Shown: positions 48,069-60,071 of the stretch, one piece after another
Position numbering within the stretch: position 1 is the first letter of the stretch
Layout: each line of letters begins with the position of its first letter
Notes under the pieces: model-generated
Database searches by the model: none
What the model saw: the letters and a program-made list of their open reading frames with translations, nothing else
Told to the model about the DNA's origin: nothing
Made by a program: the position numbers and the translations under genes
Assembly: GCA_037013495.1 (NCBI GenBank)
Contig: CM072804.1
Location: 35,628,501-35,692,500 of the forward strand
Direction: 5' to 3'
DNA from: Hippophae tibetana
Taxonomy: Eukaryota; Streptophyta; Magnoliopsida; Rosales; Elaeagnaceae
DNA: 64,000 nucleotides

Positions 48069-48339
48069 CATTCAAATTTAGAGCACTTGCTCAAAGCTCG
48101 ATCGATCTACTCATACTTATTCGATTGATACCCTTTTCTTTTCATTTTGAGGCATAATGCCCTATTTCCTTGATTGATCCTTAATCAAACGAGTCTTGTC
48201 TCATTCGATCGATAGTTTTCCCGGTCTATCGACCCTGATGATCCTGAATTTATCCCAATTTACCTATTTTTGCTCATCTTGATGTCTTTTCACCTACGTT
48301 ACCATGGTTGAACATAAGATTGGCTTTTCCTTCATGGGG

Positions 48340-48775
48340 TTATCATAAGACCCCATTTTCACTTGTATATAGGTTTGAAGCAATTATCCTTATGAAAGTT
48401 TTATAGCCCACCTTGATGGTTGAGATTGGTAGCAAAGATAATAAAGAAAATTGGTTCACAGACTTAGTATTACTCGAAGAAAAGAGGGAAAAGGCAAGGA
48501 TAAAAATGGAATCCTAAAATAGATGTATCCAAAACTCTTTCAACAAGGTCGTTAGAAAGAGGACTTTAAAGTTGGGAAGTTGGTACTGAGAAAAGACTTA
48601 GAGAATGAAGTAGAGAATAAGGTAGGAAAACTGCCATCTATATGCGAAAGAATGTATAAAGTAGTAGGATAAATGTTAGGGGGAACTTGCAAGTTAGAAG
48701 ATTTGGATGGAAAAGAGGAAGACCTTAGATGGAATACGAATCACTTTAGAAATATTATCAATAGTTTATTTTGTG
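48340..48775 (+). pseudogene. C-terminal end of a Tat-lineage integrase
   Basis: Across broken frames the plus strand reads TPFSLVYRFEAIILMKVL, DLVLLEEKREKARIKMES, KVGKLVLRKDLENEVENKVG and KLEDLDGKEEDLRWNTNHFRN. These match the end of gypsy pol in the Tat/Ogre group, which runs from TPFxLxYGxEAVIP through GDLVLR to YKLxxLDGxExxRxWNxxHLRxYY. The rest of the element upstream is not visible here. Tandem arrays follow directly, as expected of the 3' region of such elements. Confidence 0.65.
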
Positions 48776-48940
48776 TTAAAGTTATATTACCATATTGGCA
48801 CCTAATTAGGGTAGCACTCACATTTTTGTTTTAGATCACTCTAGTATTTTTTTTATTAGCTTATGATGTATACTTCAGGCCAAAGAGAAGAGGTTGTTAG
48901 TTTGATCAATGCAAAACTTAGTTTGTTGTTATCCATTAGA

Positions 48941-49560
48941 GACAAAAATAACCCTAATCTAGGAGTGAGGAGGTAAAATAACCCATTCCCATTTAAGATG
49001 TGGTCATAAGAGACAATTAAATATTGCCTAGTCTAAGAAAGAAGCCAAGAATCCAAAAACTTTGGATTCCTTCTTTTGGGGAGAAATGTCTTGGCAATAT
49101 GCTAGAACTAGCTTGGTGACACCCATTACATGTAAATAAGCTAATGCGAAACTCTCATATAGGAGTAAGGAGATAAAATAACCCATTACCATTTGAGAAA
49201 CAAGTATAAGAAGTAATAAAAGAATACTTGACTCAAGAACGAAGCCAAGAATCCAAAAACTTTAGATTCCTCTTTTTGGAAAAAGTGTCCTAACGATAGG
49301 CTAGAACTAGCCTTATAATACCTCCACATATGAATAAGCTAATGTGAAACTCTCATCTAGGAGTAAAGAGGTGAAATAACCTTTACCCATTTAATATGTA
49401 GGCATAACAGGCAATAAAATAATGCCCAACCTAAGATAAAAGCCAAGAATCCAAAAACTTTAGATCAAGGTTTAGGAAAAAGTGTCCTAGTGACAAGCTA
49501 GAAACGACATGGTGACACCCCCAACATGCAAATAATCTAACCTAAAACCCTTATATGGTG
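48941..49560. repeat. Tandem array, about 200 bp x 3
   Basis: TAGGAGTGAGGAGGTAAAAT, TAGGAGTAAGGAGATAAAAT and TAGGAGTAAAGAGGTGAAAT start units at about 48960, 49160 and 49358. Each contains AGCCAAGAATCCAAAAACTT. Confidence 0.9.
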
Positions 49561-49568
49561 ACACTTCT

Positions 49569-50550
49569 TATATATGAAGCCAATCTAAAATCTAAAGTGA
49601 ACTCAACTTAATGATACTATTACAAAACTATGCATTAAGCACCAGGTATGTGAAGCCAATCTAAAATTAAAAGTGAATGTGGCATAACCATACCATTATA
49701 AATATGGTTCATTAAGCACTATGTATGTGGAGTAGCCAAAAATTTAGAGTGAATTTGATCTTATAACACTATTATAAAGATGGTGTATTAAGCACCAAGT
49801 ATATGAAGCCAACCAAAAATTTGGAGTGAATTCGACCTAGCCACACCATGATGAAAATGGTGCTTCAAGTACCAAGTATGGGAAGTCAACCCAAATTTTT
49901 GAGTGAATTTGAACTGGCCTCACCGTTACAAAGATGGTGCATCAAGCACCAAGTATGCAAAACCATTCCAAATTTTGGTGTGATTTTGGCCTAGCTATAC
50001 CATTACATAGATAAAGTATCAAGAGCCAAGTATGTGAAGCTAATCTAAAATTTGGAGTGAATACGGCTTGGCCATAGTGTTACAAAGATTATGCATTGAG
50101 CCACAAGTATGTGGAGCCAACCAAAAATTTAGAGTGAATTTTTCTTGCCACACCATTACAAAAATGGTACATAATGACCAACATTGTGAAGCTGAATCAA
50201 AGTTCAAAGAGCTAGCATATGAAGCCAACTTGAAATTCAGAGTGAATTCACCATGGCCATACTGTTATAAAGATAATGCATCAGACACCAAATATGTGAA
50301 GCTCACCCTAAATTAAGAGTGATTTTGGCCTAGCCACACCATTATAAAGATGATGCATCAAGTACCAAGTATGTAAAGCCAATCCAAAATTTGTTGTGAA
50401 TCCAATTTGGCCATAACTTTGCAAAATTAATGCATCGAGCACCAACTATGTAGATCATGCCCAAAATTTAGAGTCAATTCGACCTGGACATAACCATAGA
50501 GGGATGGTGCATCAAGTACCAAGTATGTGACATCAACCCAAAATATAGGT
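49569..50550. repeat. Tandem array, 77 bp x about 13
   Basis: The word AGTATGTGAAGCCAA and variants recur at 49645, 49722, 49798, 49875, 49952, 50029, 50106 and 50183, then 50291, 50368, 50445 and 50522. Spacing is 76-77 bases except for one 32-base partial unit near 50190-50220. Units also share TGCATCAAGCACCAAGTATG and GAGTGAATT. Confidence 0.9.
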
Positions 50551-50649
50551 TGACCATAACTTATCAACAAGAAAAACTCAAACTATTAAGTAGATTACTC
50601 AACAAGAAAGACATGCAAAAGAAAGAGCATAAAGGTTTATCAATCCATG

Positions 50650-51000
50650 CTCTTGGGGACCCAATCTTAGGTACCTATGGAATCATTAGTATTATGACCC
50701 TCAATTGGCTCCTCATCGTTTTGCGTACTTAAAGAGCCATCCCAATTTTGGGCTTCTATGTTCAAGGTCTCTTCGATAAAAATGATTATGTTTCTAGGTT
50801 TTGGAGCATCAAGAGACTTATATTGGATGAGTTGGTCTAGCATGGCTTTTAAGCCTAGTGCAAAAGTGGCCTACCTTAGATTGCTCAACACCCTATTCAC
50901 ACCCTTAAAATATTCCCTGGTGCCATCTAGGATGAGCTATTGGTTAGTCTTTTCAAGCTCGAGCATCTTCTCAGGTATTTCAGCAGTTCATTTCTTCTAG
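50650..51000 (-). pseudogene. Antisense coding-like stretch in the Tat 3' region
   Basis: On the minus strand one frame reads EIPEKMLELEKTNQ-stop-LILDGTREYFKGVNRVLSNLR-stop-ATFALGLKAMLDQL, then PKPRNIIIFIEETLNIEAQN and DEEPIEGHNTNDSIGT. There are only three stops in about 110 codons, and the composition is helical and protein-like. Tat-lineage elements are known to carry extra ORFs, often antisense, between pol and the 3' LTR. I recognise no family. The plus strand is open over 50758-51000 too, but its composition is poorer. Confidence 0.45.
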
Positions 51001-51012
51001 GAATAATATTCC

Positions 51013-52150
51013 TAATAAGTGCTTAAAAGAATTCTTACCTAGCGATATATTAGAATTATTTCTGAAAATTAAGTTTTTATATTGCATTTTTACTTAATTA
51101 TATTACAAAATGTGTTTTCAGAATCACATGATATGTTTTTATGTATTTCAGGTATTTTGATTGTTAACAAATACAAATGAATAGAATCAGAAGAATCTAT
51201 ACCTTTAGGGCATAATTGTCATCTATTGGAGGACTTGATTGCAAAATATTTATATAAGATACATCAAGAAGGGGTCAAAGTGAAACAATGAAGAATTATG
51301 AGCATTATAGGGAACCAAAATAGTCACATGTCTCTTGGGTTTACTAAACATTCAGGAAACAACAAAGCATGTCATGGTTTTAAGTGCATTGTGCCACAAT
51401 CCTCTCAATTCTACTTAGGGGCACAATGTTGATTGTGAGTTGTAACCCAAAAATGATGTGTCGTAGCATACTTATCTAGGGTTCATTGAGATTTCTAGAA
51501 AAACAAAATGCTCTATGGCATGATTTTAAGTGTGCCACGGCATAGTCCTCTTGGTTAACTTAAAGGCATAATGTTGATTATGCACCATGGCATAAAATAA
51601 AGTATGTTGTGGCCCGCTTATCATAAATGAAAAATAAATCCTAGTTTTCCTAGTGTTTTTATCCCACTTATTCCCCTATAAACCCTAGTATTATAAATAG
51701 GCTAGTTAGGATCTATGATCAATAATTCTAAGCTAGACAAGAACTGAAAACAAGATTCAAAGAGGCAATGAAAGAAGTTCAAGATCAGATTTAAAAACAA
51801 TAGTCCTAAGTTTTCTTCTTCTTCTTTTATCATTATCAAGAATAATATTTTGAATTTATTATTTTTCACGAGTAACTAATTTTATATTTGATTATTAGTG
51901 ATTTCAGAGCCCTAGACATGGATTGTAATATTTAATAAAATTTAATATACTTTTACCAATTATACTCCATATATTGATAATGATTACCATTCATTTGAAA
52001 TTTTATTAATAAATAACATGAATCACAAATGATTATTTATTGAAAATATATAATAGAGTAGACTCTTACTGAGCTACGTGCAGCTCACCCCATTTTCCCC
52101 TTACCTCTGTACTAGGATTTGACGAAGTGGTGCACAACTTAGAGACAAGA
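51013..52150 (+). mobile_element. LTR-like sequence, plus strand
   Basis: It opens TAATAAGTGCTTAAAAGAAT, a decayed form of the TGATGAGTGCTTAAAAG start, and has the shared LTR words TTTTCAGAATCACATG and TATTTCAGGTATTTTG. A TATAAATAGG box lies at about 51690. The 3' limit is not clear. Confidence 0.5.
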
Positions 52151-52211
52151 AAAAAAAAGAATTTTAGGTTATAAATTTGTAACCTTTATTTGGAGTAAAT
52201 GTTAAGACATG

Positions 52212-54081
52212 ATGTAAAATGAATCCAATAAATGTATTTTATGATTTGTAATTTAAATAGGGATATCATGAATTAAATTAAAATTTTATTAAATAAATCT
52301 TTTGAATTTCTTTTAATCATAATTTGAAATTTGAGCTCTATTCTATTTCACATACATATTTTTCAGGACATGACAAATATATTGATCAATAATAAATTTT
52401 ATAAAAATCTTAAAATAAAAAACATTCTATATATATTAAATGTTAAAAATATTCACCATAATAATCTTAATAAACATGGAAACAAAACAAAATTTTCATT
52501 ATAATGATCAGCCAAACATGCTTAAAAATAATAAATAATCAATAAATTAATCTCAATAAATTTAAGAAATAAAAAGGAGTTAACTAAAAAAATAAGAATA
52601 CAAATTAGATCTTGATATCAAAATAAAATATACGATGTACTATTCCATAGTTGTGATCTTGATATTTAATGTAATCCCTAATTTCCAACAATCTTCCATT
52701 ACTTCATGATTTGAAAAATCTCATTGTTACTCGTTGTTATTAATTATTATAAAATCTAAATTATTTATAAGAACTACAACTAAAAACTAAAGATAATAAA
52801 AAGGAACAACAGTTGAAAATTATTAACATGTTCTACTTTCCTCTTTATGAAACCTAGAGAAAAAAAAATAGTTAGAAAGGTTAGTACAAGGGCTTTCCCA
52901 ATTTAATGAACGAGCGCAACCCAAAGTTTCCATTGTCGTGGCTCAAGATACGTAACTCTTTGCCCAACTACAAATAGAGAAGGTCACACCGTGGTCCACT
53001 TAATCCATGCAACGATATAGAAAGTGTAACTTAACACATAAAATCTTTGCCATGACACGAAATGCTTTACTTGAATTCTTGTCTTACACCCCTAACATAC
53101 TAGTTAGTTCTTCATGTAAAATGAATTCTATATATGTATTTTATAATTTGTAATTTAAATAGTTTTTTTAATTTTTTTAAATAGGAATATCTTGAATTAA
53201 ATTGAAGTTTTATCAAATAAATCTTTTAAATTTCTTTTAATCATAATTTGAAATTTGAGCCCCGTTCTATTTCACATACACAATTTTTGAGTTGTGACAA
53301 ATATATTGATTAATAATAAATTTTGTAAAAATCTTAAAATAAGAAACATTCTATATTTATTAAATGTTAAAAATATTCACCAAAATAATCTTAATAAACA
53401 TAGCAACAAAACAAAATTTCATTATAATGATCAACCAAATATACTTAAAATTAAGAAATGATCATAAAATTAATCTCAACAAATTCAAGAAATAAAAAGA
53501 GTTAACTTGAAAGAAATAAGAATACAGATTAGATCTTAATACGAAAAGAAAATAGATGATATGTACTGTTTCATAGTTGTGATCTTGATCTTCATTGTAA
53601 CCCCTAATTTCCAACAATCTTCCATTACTTCTTGATTTGAAAAATGTCATTTTTACTCGTTGTTATTCATTCTTATCAAATCTAAATTATATATAAGAAC
53701 TACAACTAAAAACTAAAGATAATAAAAATAAACAACAATTGAAAATTATAAAAACTATTCTACGTTCCTCTGTATGAAACCTAAAGAAAACAAAACATAT
53801 ATATAAGAAAAAAGGCTCATGCAAAGGCTTAGCCTAATTTAATGAATGCACCCGACCCAAGCTTTCCACCATCATGGCTTGAGATTCTTAACTCTTTGGC
53901 TAACTAAAAATAGAGAAGGTCGCACTGTGATTCATTTAATCCACACTGAGGTACAAAAAGTGTAACTTGCCCTGTGAATTATGTAGAGAGGAGTGCGTTA
54001 TGGCACACAAAATCTTTGATGTGGCACGAAATGCTTTACTTGAATTCTTGTCTTACACCCCTTACATACTGGTTAGTTCTA
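52212..54081. repeat. Tandem duplication of about 0.9 kb
   Basis: Unit 1 (52212-53113) and unit 2 (53114-54081) both open ATGTAAAATGAAT and share AAATTTGAGC, TTTCACATACA, CATTCTATAT, AATTTAATGAA and CACGAAATGCTTTACTTGAA in order. Unit 2 is about 65 bases longer. Confidence 0.85.
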
Positions 54082-54333
54082 CATGTAAGGCTTACATGCC
54101 TTATTCTTCTAAGATTTTAAGGTGCAAATTGAGTATTTCAAGTGATCTTCTTTACATGTTAATAAATTTATACATTTGATGTTAAAAACACTTAAAATAC
54201 AACATAAAATACCTATGATTCTAAACATATAAATTTGCATAAGTATTCACATAAACATGCTATAATCAAATTTATTTTGTTATATTAAAGTTCAATAAAA
54301 TCATGAAATATTGGTACTTTTTAAGCACTCGTC
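54082..54333 (-). mobile_element. Start of a minus-strand gypsy-type LTR
   Basis: On the minus strand it begins TGACGAGTGCTTAAAAAGTA at 54333 and continues with TTTAGAATCATAGGTATTTT, the same words as in the LTRs at 13862 and 51013. The 0.9-kb duplicated units probably belong to this LTR. Confidence 0.5.
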
Positions 54334-54599
54334 ATTTTATTTTTTGTTTTCAAAAATTACCAAGTAATTTTTCATAAATACCCACAAAATGAAACAAAGT
54401 AACAAAACTCAACCTAGCATGCACACAACAAAAACCATCTCTATAATGTGTGTAAACACACTTACATACAAAGTATTCCTAACTACGTGTATGTGTGCAT
54501 CATTGATCGTCAATAACCAAGCTTACATAGAGGAAGACAATACACTAAGTAAAATAAAACAGACTCCATGTTTTGCACACAAAATGCCAATAAGGACAC

Positions 54600-55543
54600 A
54601 AAGGCCTTACATGATTTACAGGAACTACCTTCATTTTATATACCCATAGCCTACCCAAGATTAGGTTATAATGCGCCTGTGCATCAACCACCACAAAGTT
54701 TATCATTCTCATGGTCTATGTGGTTATACTATTAAACTTTATTGAAGGAATCTTCTTTTTGATAGCATCTTCATTCTTAACTCTCAATATGCATAGGGTA
54801 GATAAGAAAAGCATATCCATTGAGCTCCTGGTGTCAACCAAAATTTGACAAACATCACACGAGCCTATTCTCAAAGTAATAACAATAGGGTCTTTATATA
54901 GGCAAGTTACCTTATCCTCTTCCCCTAAATACTATGGCTATGATAGGGAATGTTCTCTACAAGTTATATACTTCAACATTCAATTCCTTTTGGCTTCTCT
55001 AACATGACTTTTTCATGCATTGGTCAACTCACCATTAAGCCCTAATATTTTATGAATGGAGTGAATGATTCGAACAATACCATCAGTCTATACGACAAGC
55101 CTTTCCATTGTCGTGGTAGGTATTTGAGGTAAATCTTTACTCTGTCTAGGATTTTATTGCCCATTATTTTCACCCATAAGGTTACTCAGGTATCCCTTTG
55201 ATAACAACTCTTCTATCTCTTTTTTCAAATATATATAGTCTTGAGTGTCATGGCCAATATCTTTGTAAAAAGTATACCATTTAGTTGTATCTTTGTTTAG
55301 TAATCACATTCAAGGTGGCCGTTCAAAATTATACTCACTCTCCATTTGTAGGACCACTTTAGAGAGACTCACCTTGATGGGAGGTCATCTAAATGGGGAG
55401 AATGACTTACCCTATGGTGTGGAACCTTTTGCTTATTAGGTTGTTTATGGCTCTTGCTTTCATGGGACTCATTTTCCATTTTCTTTCATTTAAAGGGGTT
55501 TGGATGGTCTCACCCCCATTCTTGATTGGCTTCATGATGACTC
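54600..55543 (-). pseudogene. gag C-terminus and protease of a Tat-lineage element
   Basis: On the minus strand GHDTQDYIYLKKEIEELLSK is the knuckle region of Tat/Ogre-type gag (about 55175-55260). Further on come KDPIVITLRIGSCDVCQIL and VDTRSSMDMLF at about 54805-54880, the protease active site, in which the usual DTGSS reads DTRSS. Many stops break it. The N-terminal part continues beyond the solo LTR at 55544-57091. Confidence 0.65.
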
Positions 55544-57091
55544 TGTTAAAGTAGAGTCATTAACACACTTTTTTTACTTAATATTTACTTATTTTATTCA
55601 ATAAATAGTATTTTTGAGGGTCAAAAATATTAAAATATAATTTTTTTAGTGAAATAGGGTAAAACTATAATTTTTAGAATTTTTTGAGATTTTTCTATAA
55701 TTTTTATGTATTTTTATGAATTTTTAACATAGGACCAATCAAGAGCTGCCACGTGGCCTTCAATGCAAGTAGATGAGTTGACTAGGCAAGCCATGCAGAT
55801 GCCATGTAAGCATGGAGAGCGAATCACATTATGCGGCGTGTGAGGAGATCGAAATGTGTGCCACATGTCAACACGACATTCAATACGAGTTTGGGCTTGG
55901 TCAAACCGTGTCGCCATGTGTTGATATACCATTGCTCCGTGCATTCTACCCATGAGCCACCTTATCCGTTTCCGCGAATCACGACCCATCACGTGTCGCT
56001 AACTCTCACCAGTCTCCTCTATCACGTGTCACTCTATGATTGGTTGGCATTGTCGGTTTTGCTTGTTTTGATCGTAGCCCTTGATCTGAAGATGATTTGA
56101 CAATCCATATTGCACCCGAGTAATATTTAAGCCTCTAATCACTCTATAAACCCTAAGTGGCCTCAATTAGCATAATTTTGGTCAATTTTTGGAGCTAACA
56201 AGGGAGAAATATACAGAAAAATTCAAGAGATAACACAATTTTGGTGGAGATTCAAAAAACAATTAATTCTATAATTCAAGAGATTGATTGTATTTCTTCT
56301 TCTACTCTTTTCTTTATCAATATTTATGTTTTTCTTTATGAAAAATATGAGTTTTATGAACACAATTATGTGTAATTTATTTATTAATTTAGGGATCTTA
56401 TGAACCTAATTTTCATCATGTGATGATATAATATTTTACCTTAATTATAATTATAATTTAATTATATTATTTAATCTTATTTGTATTCTATTAATTGTTT
56501 GGCCAACAATTTATCTATAGAGACAATTAAATATATTTGAGATAATTATTTAATTGTTTGTCTTGATTAAATAACATGCATAGTTTGTAGGTAGAGATAT
56601 ATGATTATTATGTATGTGATCCATAACTGATGAACTTAATGAGTAATATGCAATTTAATTGGCATAAAAGTATGATTAAATTAATTACTAAATGGTGTGT
56701 AGTTTACTTGAGAAATAAATACATAATAGGTTAGATTCAATTGATCATGTAATTAATTGATAATTATATTGAGAGATTTTAGTAATTTGCATGTTTAGAG
56801 AATTTAGAGATTAAGTATTCATAGATATTTTCTCATATATCTTTTTAGTTACCAAATTTGATTTAGTTAATTATTGCTATTAACTTTTAGTTATTTTAAT
56901 TTTGTTTTCTTAAAATATAAAAAAAAGTTGATTTTTATTTTTTTAAGTTTTAAAAATTAATTTCTAATGAAATAATCTCTGTGGGAACTATCTTTTCTTA
57001 TCATTATATTACTTGTTACGATACGTATACTTACATATTCATTGCACACACTTTGTGTGGCGATCACTTCAATTATCTTTATAAGTTAACA
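55544..57091 (+). mobile_element. Solo LTR inserted in the Tat gag
   Basis: It runs from TGTTAAAG to GTTAACA, giving inverted ends TGTTAA/TTAACA. CTATAAA at 56144-56150 is a TATA box, and AATCTCTGTGGGAACTATC near 56980 is an Athila LTR word. No coding DNA lies inside. The two flanks read as parts of one gag. No target duplication is evident, so the borders need checking. Confidence 0.6.
55748..56150 (+). promoter_or_regulatory. Solo LTR promoter: G-box, two ACGTGTC sites, TATA
   Basis: GCCACGTGGC, a perfect G-box palindrome, stands at 55748-55757. CACGTGTC occurs at 55990-55997 and 56023-56030, and CTATAAA at 56144-56150. ACGTG-core sites are bound by plant bZIP and bHLH factors. Any function here is inference. 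Confidence 0.5.
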
Positions 57092-58250
57092 AATTTTTAT
57101 GCCTCCTAATTAGTTTCCTCTATCATTTGGGGTACCATCTTTGTGAGTATGGAAAACAATCCTAAAATTCTCAACACACATCTCCTTAAAGCTGTACAGT
57201 AAAGGAATTTGGACAGTCAGATATTTTTATCTTTTGTTCACGAAACCTCTTCATATATTCCTCAAAAGACTCCTTGGAACCTTGAACAATGAAGAATAGT
57301 TGGTGCAACTCTTTTTTCAATGGCTTATTGTTAGCACAATTGGTGACGAATAACCGGAATAGCTCAACAAACAAGGTGATATTTCTTGATGCCAAATCAC
57401 TAAATCATTTGCTCGTCGAGTCATGGAAAGTGATCGTGAAGCATTTGATTAGTATCAGGCATGCTAATGAGGGCCATGGTTGTTTTGAAAAGGATGTGGG
57501 TAAGAAGGTCCTTGGTTCCCTTATAGCTTATGCATTTAGGGGACTCAAACTTCTCAGGAGGTTCACTCAACTCAATAGCGTCCGAAAAAGGTGAGTTGAC
57601 CAACTTTTTGCACACTCTATCTAAATTGGAATATACCTTCCCCGTGTTTTTCTTTCTTACTTGCTTATACAAAACCAACACTTTGTTTTTCCACAACAGT
57701 TTTTGTCCAAAATTGAATTGAGCTACCACATAGGTAATGGCATTTCTTGCGGTGTTGCTCGGATAGTAATAGACCGATGTTTGATACATTCCTAATTTTG
57801 GTTCGTTTGGTTTCTTAAATTCATTTTTTCATTCTTGATGATTTTATGGTTAACCTTTTCATCTTCTTCATCACCTACATGTGCATCATTGCGCATGACC
57901 TCAACTTATGGGATCTGAGGATATTCATGACTTAACACTTAGACTTGCTTCTTAAGCTTTAGATTTTTGTTCCTCATCTCACTTTTCATTTCTTCCAAAG
58001 ATATTTTCATATCCATTAATTATCGTAGCATTTCTTGGTTTCGACTTTCTAGCTCTCAAACTTCATTTGTGACATCTCCCTCAACTCTATCCTCGAGAAC
58101 AAGTACTTTTATGACCACATCCTCGACTTGAGAATTGACCAGCCAAGCTTTTTCAAGCACCCTTGTTTCCACCATATTGTTTAAGGTAAACTTCGAGGTG
58201 ATTATATCCCACGCAGTGATCTCTCTAACATACGAACATAATCAAAACTA
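57092..58250 (-). pseudogene. gag N-terminal part of a Tat-lineage element
   Basis: Minus-strand reading gives SPFSDAIELSEPPEKFESPK, YKGTKDLLTH, then after a stop WFGIK and LFRLFVTNCANNKPLKKELH, and QGSKESFEEYMKRFREQ. These are the standard blocks of Tat-type gag (PFTDEI...PPKFKxPxxxxYDGTKDPxxH; WFxxL; ESFEEYxxRF). The open pieces are 57421-57789 and 57186-57395. A charged region rich in Lys and Glu lies near the N-terminus (57850-58020). The plus-strand frame at 57289-57594 is a shadow. Confidence 0.7.
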
Positions 58251-58310
58251 CAAATAAGTCCTACGAAGTCAAAGACATCAAGGCTTCAATCAACATATCT
58301 TAAAACCTGA

Positions 58311-58331
58311 GCCCTATGGTGGGTGCCAAAA
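58311..58331 (-). other. Primer-binding site of the Tat-lineage element
   Basis: The minus strand reads TTTTGGCACCCACCATAGGG. This is the TGGCGCCCACCGTGGGGC-type site of Tat/Ogre elements with three G-to-A changes. Confidence 0.7.
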
Positions 58332-58683
58332 TGTTGTTGGATGCAATGAGTTTATAGAGAAAAAGTAGAGATATGCATTAAATGAGTAATAAATAACGAT
58401 GACTCAATACCTTTCATAAGGTATATATAAGGTGTACGTATACGTGGCGTTTATGTAAAAGGTACATGTAGACTCACAACAAGTTGGCAAATATCTCATA
58501 AAAAATATCAAAAAATAAGCATAAATGTCAGTATAGAAACGATCTTAACCCCAACCGTACGAATATGCATTAGTTTTCACCTTGACTTGAGTACATGATC
58601 TATATCAAAACAATAATATTAAATTCATATTTCATATCATTACTTTCCTTTATTTATAAAAAGGTAAGGGCATACTTGTTACA
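58332..58683 (-). mobile_element. LTR of the Tat-lineage element (352 bp)
   Basis: On the minus strand it starts TGTAACAAG and ends CCAACAACA, directly before the primer site. TTTATAAATA at about 58655 is a possible TATA box. Only this 5' LTR is recognised. Confidence 0.65.
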
Positions 58684-60071
58684 AAGTATTAAAAATACAA
58701 TTATATAATTTTAGTATAGTCATTTGTTTGAGTGTAAAGTGAGACCTTTTGTATAGAATAAAATTTATACGTTTATATAGAAATTTAGTATGAGTAGTGG
58801 GAGTAAGTCTGAATCGTACTAGGTATTTTACTTAGTTTGTCTAAAATTTTAATTCTATAAGTATTAAAAGTATATTTTTTCAATTTTAAAATGTAAAAAA
58901 TATAAAAATAAATTAAATATTGATTTAAATAATTTTTTGTGATGGTATTATTTTGATAGGTAACAAAAAAACAAAACAAATTAAATATTATTTTAAATAT
59001 CATTATTTTATTAAAATATTTAACATCAATTTTATTCGATTATATTATACATGTTGTCACTAAATAGTACATAAAATAATTAATTATTTATAATACAATT
59101 TAATATAATTTATTCTAATATAATTATAATTAATATATATGATATGATTGACCAAACATATGATTTATAAGTGTGTATTCATATAAGATTTTAATAGACT
59201 TTCATTTTAAAAGTTTAGGTGTATTAATTTAAGATTTTTTAAGTATTTATAAAGATTTAATTGTATTCAATTAAAACTTTTTAAAAGTTTATACAAATTT
59301 AAATATATTTAATAATAATTTTAAAATTTTAAAAAAGTATTAGTATATTTAAAATATAAATAAATTTTTTTAAAATTACTTAATCAAAGATTTTGATTCT
59401 TTTTATATGCATAAAATATAACACAAATAACATCTTCTCTTTTTTTTTTAATTTTTTTTTCTCTTTTCTCCTCGTTATTTAACTTTCTCCCCCTTTTTTT
59501 CTTTTTTGTATTTATTGCTCAACTATCGACTTTAAATTAGTTTTTTTAATAGCATAACATAAAATTATCAACAATTTAATATCAATAAAACATAAATTGA
59601 TTTACAATTAACTAATTTTTTTTTGATAACTTTCACCTAATTAATTTTAAAAGAATAATTTTTTAATATAGTTATTATGGACAAAAAAGCTAGTAATGAT
59701 AACTTTTATCATAAATTAAATTAAACACATGTTTATTATCAATTAATACAAACTTATTATTATTTTTATGAAAATTTTGGATATTTTCAAGAATATAGGT
59801 TTTATTAAATTTTTAAATAAACTATATAATAATGTATTAAGTATTTTTGATAATTATAAATAATTTATAAAAAAATTATAAAATAATTAAGAATACAGTA
59901 AAAAATAGTGAATATAATAAATTTTTATTAAAATTTAAGATAAAATTCATACAATTTTTTTTAAATTTAAATAAAATATACTATAAGTCTTTAAAAATAT
60001 AATTGTTTGGCGACATTTTTCCGATCAATAAAAGGGGTTTAACGGTCAGAAAGAAATAGCCTTATCCCCTT
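58684..60071. other. AT-rich 5' flank of PHYLLO
   Basis: No gene or clear repeat is seen. It consists mostly of A/T runs. Confidence 0.5.

Noticed and set aside
48101..48240. Cluster of TCGATCGA-type palindromes
   Set aside because: There are too few and they are too irregular. They look like ordinary repeat text split by element C (partner words near 37930).
49569..50550. CRISPR-like array
   Set aside because: The repeats are contiguous 77-bp units with no unique spacers of constant size, in plant DNA. It is a minisatellite.
50758..51000. 80-codon plus-strand frame
   Set aside because: Its composition is poor, and the minus strand looks more like former coding DNA. No family was recognised.
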